In this document: positions 55,982 to 64,000 of the stretch, one piece after another | How positions within the stretch are numbered: position 1 is the stretch's first letter | Layout of the letters: each line of letters opens with the position of its first letter | From: Lusitaniella coriacea LEGE 07157 | Lineage (GTDB): Bacteria > Cyanobacteriota > Cyanobacteriia > Cyanobacteriales > Spirulinaceae | Direction of reading: 5' to 3' | Assembly (NCBI RefSeq): GCF_015207425.1 | Contig: NZ_JADEWZ010000001.1 | Span: forward strand, 233,104-297,103 | DNA: 64,000 bases | Notes under the pieces: model-generated | What the model was told of the DNA's origin: nothing | What the model saw: only the letters and a program-made list of their open reading frames with translations | The model's database searches: none | Translations under genes and position numbers: made by a program

Positions 55982-57748
55982 TTACCATTGTATATTTTGA
56001 TTGGCGCGATCGCGATCGGAAAACAAAACCTTTCTCGATTTTAACAAAGCTTCAAACTTATTAAAGGGTAATGGAGGACTGAATAAATAACCTTGAATTG
56101 CATCGCACTGCTGCTCCTTGAGTATCCTTAATTCCGCCTCTGTTTCGACTCCTTCTCCAACAACTTTAAAACTAAGGCTATGGGACATTTGGACAATTGC
56201 GGTTGTGATGGCCGCATTATTTAAATTTCGATCGATATCGCGGACAAAACACTGATCGATTTTTAAGATATCAAAAGGAAACTGTTGTAAATATTTCAAA
56301 GAAGAATATCCCGTTCCAAAATCATCAATTGAAATACTAATTCCCAAAGACTTAAATCCCTCTAACCGTTTCTTCGCAATAATTGGATCTTGAATAAGAC
56401 TGCTTTCTGTTAACTCTAACTCCAGATTTTGAGGGCGAATTTTTGTGTGGGCTAAGATATCAATAACCCGTTGCCGAAAATTGAGTTGATTGAATTGGCG
56501 ACTTGAAAGATTGACTGCAACTCGCAAAGATTCAAATCCAGCTTGATGTAATTTCTTTGCGTCTTGACAAGCTTGCTCCAACACTCCTTCGCCAATAGGT
56601 TCGATTAAACCGACTTCCTCCGCTAAAGGTAAAAATACGCCAGGAGAAATAAAGCCTTTACTCGGATGTTTCCAGCGTAAGAGTGCTTCGCAACCAATGA
56701 TTTTCCCGGTTTTCAAACTGACTTGCGGTTGATAGTAAACCTGAAATTCTTCCCGCTTCATCGCATGGCGTAATTCGGCTTCTAAGGAAAGTTTTTTGAC
56801 CGATCCAACATTCAGTAAACCGCTATAAAAATCATAGCCATTACCTCCGCGATGCTTGACTTTTGTCATCGCTTTTTTTGCATTTTGCAGCAGCTTCTCA
56901 ATACTATTCCCATCGCGCGAATACAATGCAATTCCGATACTTGCAGTTACAAAGATTTCTTGTTTGTTGATAGTAAAAGATTGAATAAGAGATTTTTGAA
57001 TTTCCTCGGCTACATTCTGCGCAAAACTTTTACGTTCGATGGGTGTAAGAATAATTGCAAATTCGTCGGCACTTAAATGAGCAACTACAGCCTGATGTTC
57101 GACACTTTTGCGGAGTCGTTCTGCAACCGCTTTTAAGAGTAAATCTCCGCTTTCATAACCCAGATTATCGTTAATTCGATTGAAACGATCCAGACCAATA
57201 CAAAATACGGGAATGAGGGTTGAGTTGGTTTTAATTTGTTCGTAGTTGACCAATATTTTCCCAAAACGATCGCGCAAAGACAATCGATTTGGAAGGTTCG
57301 TTATGCTGTCGTAGTACAATTGCCGATAGAGTTGGTCGGAAACCTGTTGAAGTTGACTGGTATATTGCTGTTTAATTGCCGTGCGTTTTTTGATACAGGC
57401 TGCAATTGCTTTGAGGAGTTCTTCTGGGGTAAAAGGTTTAGTTAAATAGTCATCCGCACCCAGTTCCATTCCCTTTCGCCAATCGTTCCGATTTGCTTTT
57501 GCCGTGAGCAAAATTAATGGAATAGCGGCGGTCTCTTTTTTTTGTCGTAATGTGTTGAGTACCGCATAGCCATCCATTTCAGGCATCATCACGTCGCAGA
57601 TAATTAAATCAGGAATTTGCTGGCGAATAAGTTGCAAACCCATAATTCCATTTTTTGCGGTAATAACCTCAAAGTCTTCGAGTTCTAATATATCTTGAAT
57701 ATTATCGCGAACTCGATCGTCATCTTCGATGGCTAGAATTGTGGTCAT
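55982..57748 (-). CDS. Response regulator REC-GGDEF(degenerate)-EAL
   Basis: With the ATG at 57748 (MTTILAIEDDDR) the protein is 588 residues; GGAG at 57758-57761 is the ribosome site, and the ATG at 57772 would add eight residues. The receiver (about 1-120) has Asp in DLIICDVMMPEMDG. The GGDEF domain's signature reads SADEF near residue 226, so cyclase activity is doubtful. The EAL domain from about 330 is intact: CEALLRWKHPSKG, ELTESSLI, DDFGTGYSSLKYL. It probably degrades c-di-GMP when phosphorylated. It lies 142 bases downstream of the CBS-GAF kinase on the same strand, its likely partner. Confidence 0.9.
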   Translation of the reverse strand: MTTILAIEDDDRVRDNIQDILELEDFEVITAKNGIMGLQLIRQQIPDLIICDVMMPEMDGYAVLNTLRQKKETAAIPLILLTAKANRNDWRKGMELGADDYLTKPFTPEELLKAIAACIKKRTAIKQQYTSQLQQVSDQLYRQLYYDSITNLPNRLSLRDRFGKILVNYEQIKTNSTLIPVFCIGLDRFNRINDNLGYESGDLLLKAVAERLRKSVEHQAVVAHLSADEFAIILTPIERKSFAQNVAEEIQKSLIQSFTINKQEIFVTASIGIALYSRDGNSIEKLLQNAKKAMTKVKHRGGNGYDFYSGLLNVGSVKKLSLEAELRHAMKREEFQVYYQPQVSLKTGKIIGCEALLRWKHPSKGFISPGVFLPLAEEVGLIEPIGEGVLEQACQDAKKLHQAGFESLRVAVNLSSRQFNQLNFRQRVIDILAHTKIRPQNLELELTESSLIQDPIIAKKRLEGFKSLGISISIDDFGTGYSSLKYLQQFPFDILKIDQCFVRDIDRNLNNAAITTAIVQMSHSLSFKVVGEGVETEAELRILKEQQCDAIQGYLFSPPLPFNKFEALLKSRKVLFSDRDRANQNIQW

Positions 57749-57889
57749 AGAGAAATTCTCCATATTATGCAATAGCGAGATGCAGGAAGTTATAAAAATT
57801 AAATTGCTGAGAATTTAGTTGGAAAAAGTAGACGCTTTTTAATAGAAGTATTCTCCAAGAAATATACGAATCTAACATTCATTTTTTTA

Positions 57890-60800
57890 TTAAACCGAAT
57901 GCGGTAAATCAGTCTGAGGGAGGATAACAATAAAAGTTGTTCCCTTCCCTGGTTCGCTCTTGACTGATATTTCACCTTGATGTAAGTCTACGCATTTTTT
58001 GACAATGGTTAATCCCAAACCCGTACCTGGAATCGCACCGACATTTTCAGCACGATAGAATGACTCAAATAATCGCTCTTGGTCTTCAATCGGGATGCCA
58101 ATTCCGCGATCGCGCACTTCAAAAGTTAGTTGCCTGTTGTTATGAGTATAGTTGAGATCGATCGTTCCACCTTGAGGCGAATATTTAATCGCATTAGAGA
58201 GCAGGTTGGTTAAAATTTGCCGCAATAGTTTTTCGTCGATATAGGTATAGCAAAATTGTGCGTCTTTGTGTGCGATCTCGATCTCATGTGTTTGAAAAAT
58301 AATGGCGTGCTGTGGGCTACTTTGTTGTAATTCTTCCACTAGATCGCGACAAAATTCAACAATATCGATCGCGGTTGGACGAAATTCTAGTCTATCTGAT
58401 TCTGCTCGATTAATGGCTAATACATCCTCCAAAAGTTGGGTCATGTGTTTGACGGAAGATTGGATGCGATTGAGATGTTTTTGTCGTTTTTCTGTGCTGA
58501 CGCGATCGCCATAGTCTTGAATTAATCCCGCCGAGGAGGAAATGACGGATAAAGGGGTGCGAAATTCGTGGGAGGTCATGGAAACGAAGCGAGATTTGAG
58601 TTCGTTGAGGTCTTTTTCTTGTTCGAGGAGTTGCGCTTGATACAGAGCAATTCCCACTTGATCTGCTAGCTGTCGCAATAGTTCGATCTCAAATTCTTTC
58701 CAGTCGCGATCGCGCGAACACTGGTGTGCGATGATGAAACCCCACAGTTGTTCGTCTTGCCAAATGGGAACGATCAGTTTGGCTTTAATACACCATTGTC
58801 GAGCAACATCGAGCAAGCACCGCGCTTTGTGGCGATACGTCTCCTCAATATTCCCAACAGCTTTCACCCGACCGGGTGTATATTGCCGTTGTGCTTCCAA
58901 GGGAAAGACATCCTCAAGAAAGTGCATATTCAGCAGCTTAGGCCATTGTGGGAGAACTGCTTCGGTCACAACGCAACCCGTTCCATCGAAAAAGACGCGA
59001 TAGATCAAGACGCGATCCACTTGGAGAATTTTTTGGATTTCTGTAACGGTGGTTTGAAGAATATCTTTGAGTTCTAAGGATTGGCGAATTTTCAAGGCAA
59101 TGACAGCAAATAGCTGCGATTTTAGACTTTGTTGCCACAGTTCCTCTTCAACTTGCTTGCGTTCGACAATTTCGTGTTGCAATTTCTTGTTCGCCTGCTT
59201 GAGTTCTGTGGTGCGCCGTTCGACCCGATGTTCTAACTCGTCATTGAGCTTTCTGAGTGCTTCTTCTGCGGCTTGACGATCGCGCAATACTGCTTTTTGA
59301 GCGTTAATATCCGCGATCGTGCCGACATACCCAGTCACTTCGCCATCGTCTCCCAATTCCGCCACTGCTTGCCCAAATATCCACGTTGTTACGCCGTCAG
59401 GACGCTGAAACCGATATTCGAGTTGAAAGGGAACTCGCTGCTCCAAAGCAGCGTACCATTTGCCTGCAACTCGCCCGCGATCGCGCGGATGAATCGCTCG
59501 AATCCATCCCATTCCTAATACTTCCTTGCCATAAAGTCCGGCCATTTCGCACCAACGCTCATTAACATACAAACAGTTCCCATAACGATCCGTGTGGAAA
59601 ATCCCCACGGGAGAAATTTCAACCAAGGTCGAATAGCGCTTCTCGCTGTCTCGCAACGCCGCTTCTGCTTGTTGGCGATCCTTCAACTCCATTTGGGATT
59701 TTCGGTAGAGTTCGGATTGTTGAAGCGCAATTCCCATTTGAACGGCTAATTTCTGGAGAAGTTCGATCTCAAAAGGTTGCCACTGTCGGGGTGCTTGACA
59801 TTGACTCGCGGCTATTAATCCCCACAATCGCCGAGTATTTTGTCTTCCTGTATCGTGGAGGATAATCGGAACTAATAATTTGGCTCGAATTTGCAATTTT
59901 TCGAGGAATTGAACGTGACACGGAGACATATCGGCTGTATAAATATCATCAACAGCGCGAATGCGACCATTGGTGTAGGGTTCGATCCAATTGGGTGCAA
60001 AACAGGGATCGCTGACGGTTTTTCCCAGAAAAGGCTGACACCCTTCGATCGCGGACTCGGCAACAACGATACCACTCCAATCTCGTTGAAACTGGTAAAT
60101 CGCCACGCGATCGCACCCCAAAAATTGTTGCACTTCGCGAGCAGTTGTCGAGAGAATTTCGTTGAGATTGAGGGATTGTCGAACATTTTGGGCAATTTCT
60201 GCGAGAAGGCGGTCACAGCGAGCTTGTTGTTGCAATTTAGTCGTGCGTTCTTGAACCTGACGTTCTAATTCTGCATTGCGCTGTTGCAGGAGATCGAGTT
60301 TTTCCGCCTCAAGACGATTCACCTTTTCCTGTAAAACCTCCACGGCGTTATATAGCTCAATGGGGTTCAACGGTCGTAATAAACTGGTTTGCGTGACCAA
60401 ACCGAGTAATTCCCCGCCATTGCCAACAATCGTCAAACGTCGCACGCGCTTTTGCAGCATCATTTGATGCGCCGTCAACAGGGTTTCTCCAGGACTTAAG
60501 GAAAATAGTGTAGAACTCATGACATCTGCGGCTTGGAGACGCGAGAGATCCAACTCAAAAATCTGAAACTTGATAATATCCCGTTCGGTAATAATCCCCA
60601 AAGGCATCAGGCGCGATCGCGCTTCGGCGATCACAACACAACTTTTTCGGTAGTTTGCCATCAGCCGAACGACATCCAAAGCAGAAGTTGTCGGTGCGGT
60701 GAAAAGAATCTCCCGTTGCATCACCTCTGCAATTGTCGCGCGCAATCGCAACCAATTCGTCGGTTGCAGAACATTCTGTAGGGTTTGCAGTGTAATCGCG

Positions 60801-61219
60801 CCAATCAACCGCGCGCGATCGTCCACAATAGGGAGATGGCGAATGCTGTTCTGTCGCAACAGAGAGAGGACGGAAAAAATATCTTGATAATCCCTAGCAT
60901 TCAAAGTCACCAGCGATCGCGTCATCACATCGCCTACGGTCTTCTGGGCTAAATTTTCCCGTTCTGCCGACAGTTTCACCATATCCCGTTCCGTCAGAAT
61001 ACCCGCCAATCGATCGCCTTCTTGGACTAAAGCGTAGCTTGAAGCGTGATGGAGTCGCGTGGGTTCAGAGTCCTTCCCTAGGGAACAAGAACTTCCCAAA
61101 ATGGGATTCATTTGAGAAAGAAGTTCTAAAAGAGGCAGATTGGGATTAACAACGATCGGCGCGCGATTGATAACTTCCTCAAGGGATGGTGAATACAGGG
61201 GAAGGCGATCGATTGACAT
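57890..61219 (-). CDS. CBS-GAF-PAS-GAF histidine kinase with possible bilin-binding GAF
   Basis: A 1,109-residue cytosolic sensor. Two CBS pairs fill about 15-300 (GILTERDMVKLSAE, GIITERDIIKFQ). GAF1 (about 335-520) contains DPCF with Cys406 and SPCHVQFL with Cys434-His435, the two positions used for bilin attachment in DXCF-type cyanobacteriochromes. A PAS domain (about 530-650), a coiled coil and GAF2 (about 690-850, no Cys-His) follow. The kinase has His near residue 883 in MTSHEFRTPLS, NLLSNAIKYS and GTGLGLTIVKK. It has no receiver of its own; the EAL regulator downstream is the likely target. Chromophore binding is inference, since related non-pigmented GAFs share these residues. Confidence 0.9.
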   Translation of the reverse strand: MSIDRLPLYSPSLEEVINRAPIVVNPNLPLLELLSQMNPILGSSCSLGKDSEPTRLHHASSYALVQEGDRLAGILTERDMVKLSAERENLAQKTVGDVMTRSLVTLNARDYQDIFSVLSLLRQNSIRHLPIVDDRARLIGAITLQTLQNVLQPTNWLRLRATIAEVMQREILFTAPTTSALDVVRLMANYRKSCVVIAEARSRLMPLGIITERDIIKFQIFELDLSRLQAADVMSSTLFSLSPGETLLTAHQMMLQKRVRRLTIVGNGGELLGLVTQTSLLRPLNPIELYNAVEVLQEKVNRLEAEKLDLLQQRNAELERQVQERTTKLQQQARCDRLLAEIAQNVRQSLNLNEILSTTAREVQQFLGCDRVAIYQFQRDWSGIVVAESAIEGCQPFLGKTVSDPCFAPNWIEPYTNGRIRAVDDIYTADMSPCHVQFLEKLQIRAKLLVPIILHDTGRQNTRRLWGLIAASQCQAPRQWQPFEIELLQKLAVQMGIALQQSELYRKSQMELKDRQQAEAALRDSEKRYSTLVEISPVGIFHTDRYGNCLYVNERWCEMAGLYGKEVLGMGWIRAIHPRDRGRVAGKWYAALEQRVPFQLEYRFQRPDGVTTWIFGQAVAELGDDGEVTGYVGTIADINAQKAVLRDRQAAEEALRKLNDELEHRVERRTTELKQANKKLQHEIVERKQVEEELWQQSLKSQLFAVIALKIRQSLELKDILQTTVTEIQKILQVDRVLIYRVFFDGTGCVVTEAVLPQWPKLLNMHFLEDVFPLEAQRQYTPGRVKAVGNIEETYRHKARCLLDVARQWCIKAKLIVPIWQDEQLWGFIIAHQCSRDRDWKEFEIELLRQLADQVGIALYQAQLLEQEKDLNELKSRFVSMTSHEFRTPLSVISSSAGLIQDYGDRVSTEKRQKHLNRIQSSVKHMTQLLEDVLAINRAESDRLEFRPTAIDIVEFCRDLVEELQQSSPQHAIIFQTHEIEIAHKDAQFCYTYIDEKLLRQILTNLLSNAIKYSPQGGTIDLNYTHNNRQLTFEVRDRGIGIPIEDQERLFESFYRAENVGAIPGTGLGLTIVKKCVDLHQGEISVKSEPGKGTTFIVILPQTDLPHSV

Positions 61220-61554
61220 AGACTTTTAATAAATGAAACGCAATAAAAGGTTTCCCCTTAACAGTTGTATCCGATTTTCCTTGGGATATGGCGTTGAGCG
61301 ATCGGCTAAAACCGTACTATAGCAATAGCTAGGAGTATTAGGACATTGGTGAAGGTGAGCAGGGGGAGCTGGGGGAGTTGGGGAAGCTGTGACTTTGGAT
61401 GTCTTAGTTGATGATGGCTAATGACAAATTGCTAATGGCTCTGACTTCCAGCCGAAAGAGGTAGAACCTTCAGCACCGATACATCCGTGGAGAGATGAAA
61501 ACAGGACGCTGGTCGAACTACAGTGACAGTTGAAATTAAGCCCGATCCTTACAT
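61220..61554. other. Gap between the GAF kinase and the FAD-Rieske gene
   Basis: Contains copy B of the 47-nt repeat (61318-61364) followed by a G-rich low-complexity stretch (to about 61388), and the divergent promoters of both flanking genes. I see no gene or other structure. Confidence 0.5.
61318..61364 (+). repeat. 47-nt dispersed repeat, copy B
   Basis: About 41 of 47 positions match copy A at 26807-26853; most differences are C to T. Followed by GGGGGAGC-like units. Confidence 0.75.
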
Positions 61555-63069
61555 ATGTCTTCTCTTACTGGCAAACCTGTCTCATTTTGGATTGATTCAA
61601 CTGCTACAACCCAATACCCCGCTCTTCCGAACGATATCGCCGTTGATGTGGCGATTGTTGGTGCGGGCATTATCGGAATTACTGCCGCAGTCCGTCTCAA
61701 GCAGGCGGGAAAAACTGTTGCTCTGATTGAGTCCAAACACCTTTCTACCGGTGCAAGCGGTCACACCACCGCGAAAATAACATCGCTTCACAGCTTAATT
61801 TACGCCGATCTGATTAAGGATCTGGGAGAAGAAAAAGCCCGTCTTTACGCAGAATCCAATGAAGCGGGAATCGCACAGGTGGTGGAGTGGATCGAACAAG
61901 AGCAGATCGACTGCGACTTCAGCCGTCAAAATGCTTACACCTTTGCCGAATCAACCGAGAATGTGGATAAGGTTGAAGCAGAAGCAAAAGCCGCGATTTC
62001 TTTGGGTTTGCCCGCTTCTTTCGTGAAAGATACCACCCTTCCCTTTCCCATTGCGGGGGCGGTGAAATTCGAGAATCAAGCCCAATTCCACGTTCGGAAA
62101 TACCTGCTGCACCTCGCAAAAAAAATTCCCGGCGAAGGGAGTTATATTTTTGAGAATACGCAAGTTCGGGGGGTGGAAAACGGCACGCCTTGTACGATTG
62201 AAACGGATCGCGGAACCTTGAGCGCCCAGGAGGTTATTCTCGCAAGCAATCTCCCCATGCTCGATCGCGGACTCTTTTTTGCCAAATCCTATCCCAAACG
62301 CTCCTACATCGTCGGTGCGTCCATCGCGCGCGATCGCGCCCCAGAAGGAATGTTTATCGGTACGGGGGAAAATTATCGTTCGATCCGAACAACCCCCTAT
62401 AACGGCGACGTACTCCTGCTGATTGGCGGCGAAGGGCATAAGGTGGGCGAAGAAACTCAAACTGAAGAAAATTATCGCAAACTAGAAGACTATGCGCGCG
62501 ATCGCTTCGGGATCGATACCTGCGACTATCGTTGGTCGAGTCAGGATATGGTGTCCTTTGATAATCTGCCCTACATCGGCAACCTAACCCCAGCCGATAA
62601 TCATGTTTACGTTGCTACGGGGATGAGCCTCTGGGGGATGAGTAAAGGCACGATGGCGGGAATGCTCCTGTCCGATCTCATTTTGGGGATTGAAAACCCC
62701 TGGGCGGAACTCTACGACTCCCTACGAGCCACCCCCTTCGTCTCTCAAACCTCCATCAAAGAAAATATGGATGTTGCTATCCGTTGGGTGGGCGATCGCG
62801 TCAAAGGATTAAATAAAGACCTCTCCGACGTGGCAAAAGGTGAAGGAAAGCTCGTGACCGTTGACGGAGACAAAGTTGCAGCCTATCGCGACGAATCCGG
62901 AACCCTGCATACCGTCTCTGCCCTCTGTACCCACCTCAACTGTATTGTCAACTGGAACAGTGCCGAGAAAAGTTGGGACTGTCCCTGTCATGGCGGACGG
63001 TTCAGTTGTGACGGGAAGGTTCTTAACGGGCCTCCCCTGGCAGACCTCGAAAAAGTCGATCTGAGCTGA
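61555..63069 (+). CDS. FAD-dependent oxidoreductase with C-terminal Rieske domain
   Basis: A 504-residue two-domain protein. Residues about 28-385 are a DAO-type flavoprotein: the Rossmann motif VDVAIVGAGIIGITAA near 30-45, and the FAD-contact VYVATGMSLWGMSKG near 348. Residues about 420-504 are a Rieske [2Fe-2S] domain with CTHLNC and CPCHGGRFS supplying two Cys and two His. The ATG at 61555 has only a weak purine-rich site before it. Homologues occur widely in bacteria; the substrate is unknown, though electron transfer between the two centres is expected. It is 204 bases upstream of the fasciclin gene. Confidence 0.92.
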   Translation: MSSLTGKPVSFWIDSTATTQYPALPNDIAVDVAIVGAGIIGITAAVRLKQAGKTVALIESKHLSTGASGHTTAKITSLHSLIYADLIKDLGEEKARLYAESNEAGIAQVVEWIEQEQIDCDFSRQNAYTFAESTENVDKVEAEAKAAISLGLPASFVKDTTLPFPIAGAVKFENQAQFHVRKYLLHLAKKIPGEGSYIFENTQVRGVENGTPCTIETDRGTLSAQEVILASNLPMLDRGLFFAKSYPKRSYIVGASIARDRAPEGMFIGTGENYRSIRTTPYNGDVLLLIGGEGHKVGEETQTEENYRKLEDYARDRFGIDTCDYRWSSQDMVSFDNLPYIGNLTPADNHVYVATGMSLWGMSKGTMAGMLLSDLILGIENPWAELYDSLRATPFVSQTSIKENMDVAIRWVGDRVKGLNKDLSDVAKGEGKLVTVDGDKVAAYRDESGTLHTVSALCTHLNCIVNWNSAEKSWDCPCHGGRFSCDGKVLNGPPLADLEKVDLS

Positions 63070-63273
63070 TATAGCAAAAGTGAAAGGCTTGATGGTTCAA
63101 GCTTTGGGGCTTCGGCTGTTATCCTAACCGATTGAGTGCTGAGAGCTGATAGTTCAGTGCTTACTGCTAAAACAAACGGGAGTTCGCCATTTTCTTGAAA
63201 AATTGCCCCCGCGACAAACGATCGCGCATTAAAATAGCGTCATGTTTTCGTACCCAAAAATTACTCAAGATTA

Positions 63274-63870
63274 ATGAATACTCCCGTTTATAAATCCGTC
63301 TCCCGCGCAATTGCAGTATTAACTGGCATTATCGGCATCAGCGCAAGCAGTCTTCCCGTGCAAGCCGAAATTAGTGGCAACCCCGCCACAAACAGCATAG
63401 AGATCGCCCAAGCAACGAATTCCAATATCGTTGAGGCTGCCAAAAACAGCAGCCAATTCAGCACTCTCGCCGATCTCATTCAAACCGCCGGACTCGCCAA
63501 TACCCTTGCCGGAGATGGCCCCTTCACCGTATTTGCGCCCAATAACGCAGCCTTCAACGCATTGCCCGAAGAAACCATCAACGCGCTCAAAATGCCAGAA
63601 AATCGCGATTTATTGGTCGAAATCCTGAAATATCACGTCGTTCCGGGCCGAGTTCCCGCAAGTGCATTGCGCACGGGAGCCGTAGATACGCTCAATGGCG
63701 GTTTAGCCGTTCGCGTCAACCCAGACGGCGTTGTGGTGAACGATGGTAGCGTTGTTACCCCCGACATTCCCGCCAGCAATGGTCTGATTCACGAAGTCAA
63801 TCGGGTTATGATACCGTCTTCGGTGCGCGATCGTCTCGCGGCGAGAATGCCCGTTCGAGGATTGTGGTAA
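63274..63870 (+). CDS. Exported fasciclin-domain protein
   Basis: A 198-residue protein with a Sec signal peptide (basic start, hydrophobic AIAVLTGIIGISASS, cleavage near VQA-E). The fasciclin (FAS1) domain spans about residues 50-185 and shows both conserved boxes: FTVFAPNNAAFNALP and the NGLIHEVNRVMIP end, with LKYHVVPGRV between. FAS1 proteins mediate adhesion or bind matrix polysaccharides; a surface role in the filament is plausible. No anchor sequence is seen, so it is secreted or periplasmic. It is the last gene of the window. Confidence 0.9.
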   Translation: MNTPVYKSVSRAIAVLTGIIGISASSLPVQAEISGNPATNSIEIAQATNSNIVEAAKNSSQFSTLADLIQTAGLANTLAGDGPFTVFAPNNAAFNALPEETINALKMPENRDLLVEILKYHVVPGRVPASALRTGAVDTLNGGLAVRVNPDGVVVNDGSVVTPDIPASNGLIHEVNRVMIPSSVRDRLAARMPVRGLW

Positions 63871-64000
63871 TTGAGGTAGCGCTTTAGCGCAACAGGGGAA
63901 GGGGGTTTGGAGTTCAAAATTCAGAATTCAGAATTGAATCTGATGACTGAAGTGGCTCCCCCAGCTTCCCCAGCTCCCCGCTATTCCCCCTCTCCGCGTC

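Overview
The window is cyanobacterial. It carries genes for tetrapyrrole and tocopherol synthesis (heme oxygenase, hemF, the Mg-protoporphyrin cyclase acsF, homogentisate phytyltransferase), the NDH-1 factor CRR7, a LabA-type NYN protein, several cyanobacteria-only families (DUF3747, DUF2854, alr0857-like) and dozens of HIP1 octamers (GCGATCGC). The hormogonium polysaccharide genes (hpsA, hpsB, hpsC, and an hpsE-like gene 33 kb away) point to a motile filamentous species. No rRNA, tRNA, CRISPR array or intact transposase was seen.

Layout. 1-8.2 kb: the hps block, a partial hpsA plus three pseudopilins; it has no HIP1 site. 8.2-15.6 kb: a PLP-dependent dehydratase, an HD-domain protein, then a signalling block with a single-receiver regulator, a histidine kinase broken by a one-base frameshift, and a 769-residue REC-wHTH-Hpt-REC-REC-GGDEF regulator. 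15.9-26.7 kb: mostly housekeeping, with an aspartoacylase-like protein and rimK, homogentisate phytyltransferase, a LprI-like lipoprotein, LabA-like protein, Ap4A phosphorylase, an SDR, a GT2, rfbB and enolase. 27.0-30.2 kb: a tetrapyrrole cluster, heme oxygenase and hemF divergent from acsF. 30.2-36.4 kb: small genes (pentapeptide, HNH, RHH, cupin, restriction-like) and ftsY. 36.6-45.7 kb: a MHYT hybrid kinase, two glycosyltransferases and a CBS-PAS-GGDEF-EAL protein. 45.9-51.4 kb: an accessory patch, with DUF3747, an asparagine-synthetase-like gene lying between a decayed and an intact copy of one glycosyltransferase-like gene, and a second member of that family. 51.4-57.7 kb: a 59-residue gene not previously listed, DUF2854, CRR7, SelO, a J-domain/pentapeptide fusion, Uma2 and a REC-GGDEF-EAL regulator. 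57.9-63.9 kb: a CBS-GAF-PAS-GAF kinase with possible bilin-binding cysteines, a FAD-Rieske oxidoreductase and a fasciclin protein.

How the genes connect. Three themes recur. The first is export of a surface polysaccharide for gliding: hps pseudopilins, several glycosyltransferases and dTDP-sugar synthesis. The second is heavy two-component and c-di-GMP signalling: two hybrid kinases, one CBS-GAF kinase next to an EAL regulator, one dual GGDEF-EAL protein, and two proteins with degenerate GGDEF sites. The third is oxygen-linked tetrapyrrole metabolism, where the heme oxygenase looks like the HO2 isoform.

The most unexplained signal is non-coding: a 22-nt element (TAAGCT-N7-ATTTAAATT) present in at least seven copies, three of which begin exactly at the TAA stop codon of an unrelated gene. 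Heptamer tandem repeats, three further dispersed repeat families and a 14-bp repeat bordering the asparagine-synthetase-like gene also occur. All assignments come from reading the sequence; no database search was run.
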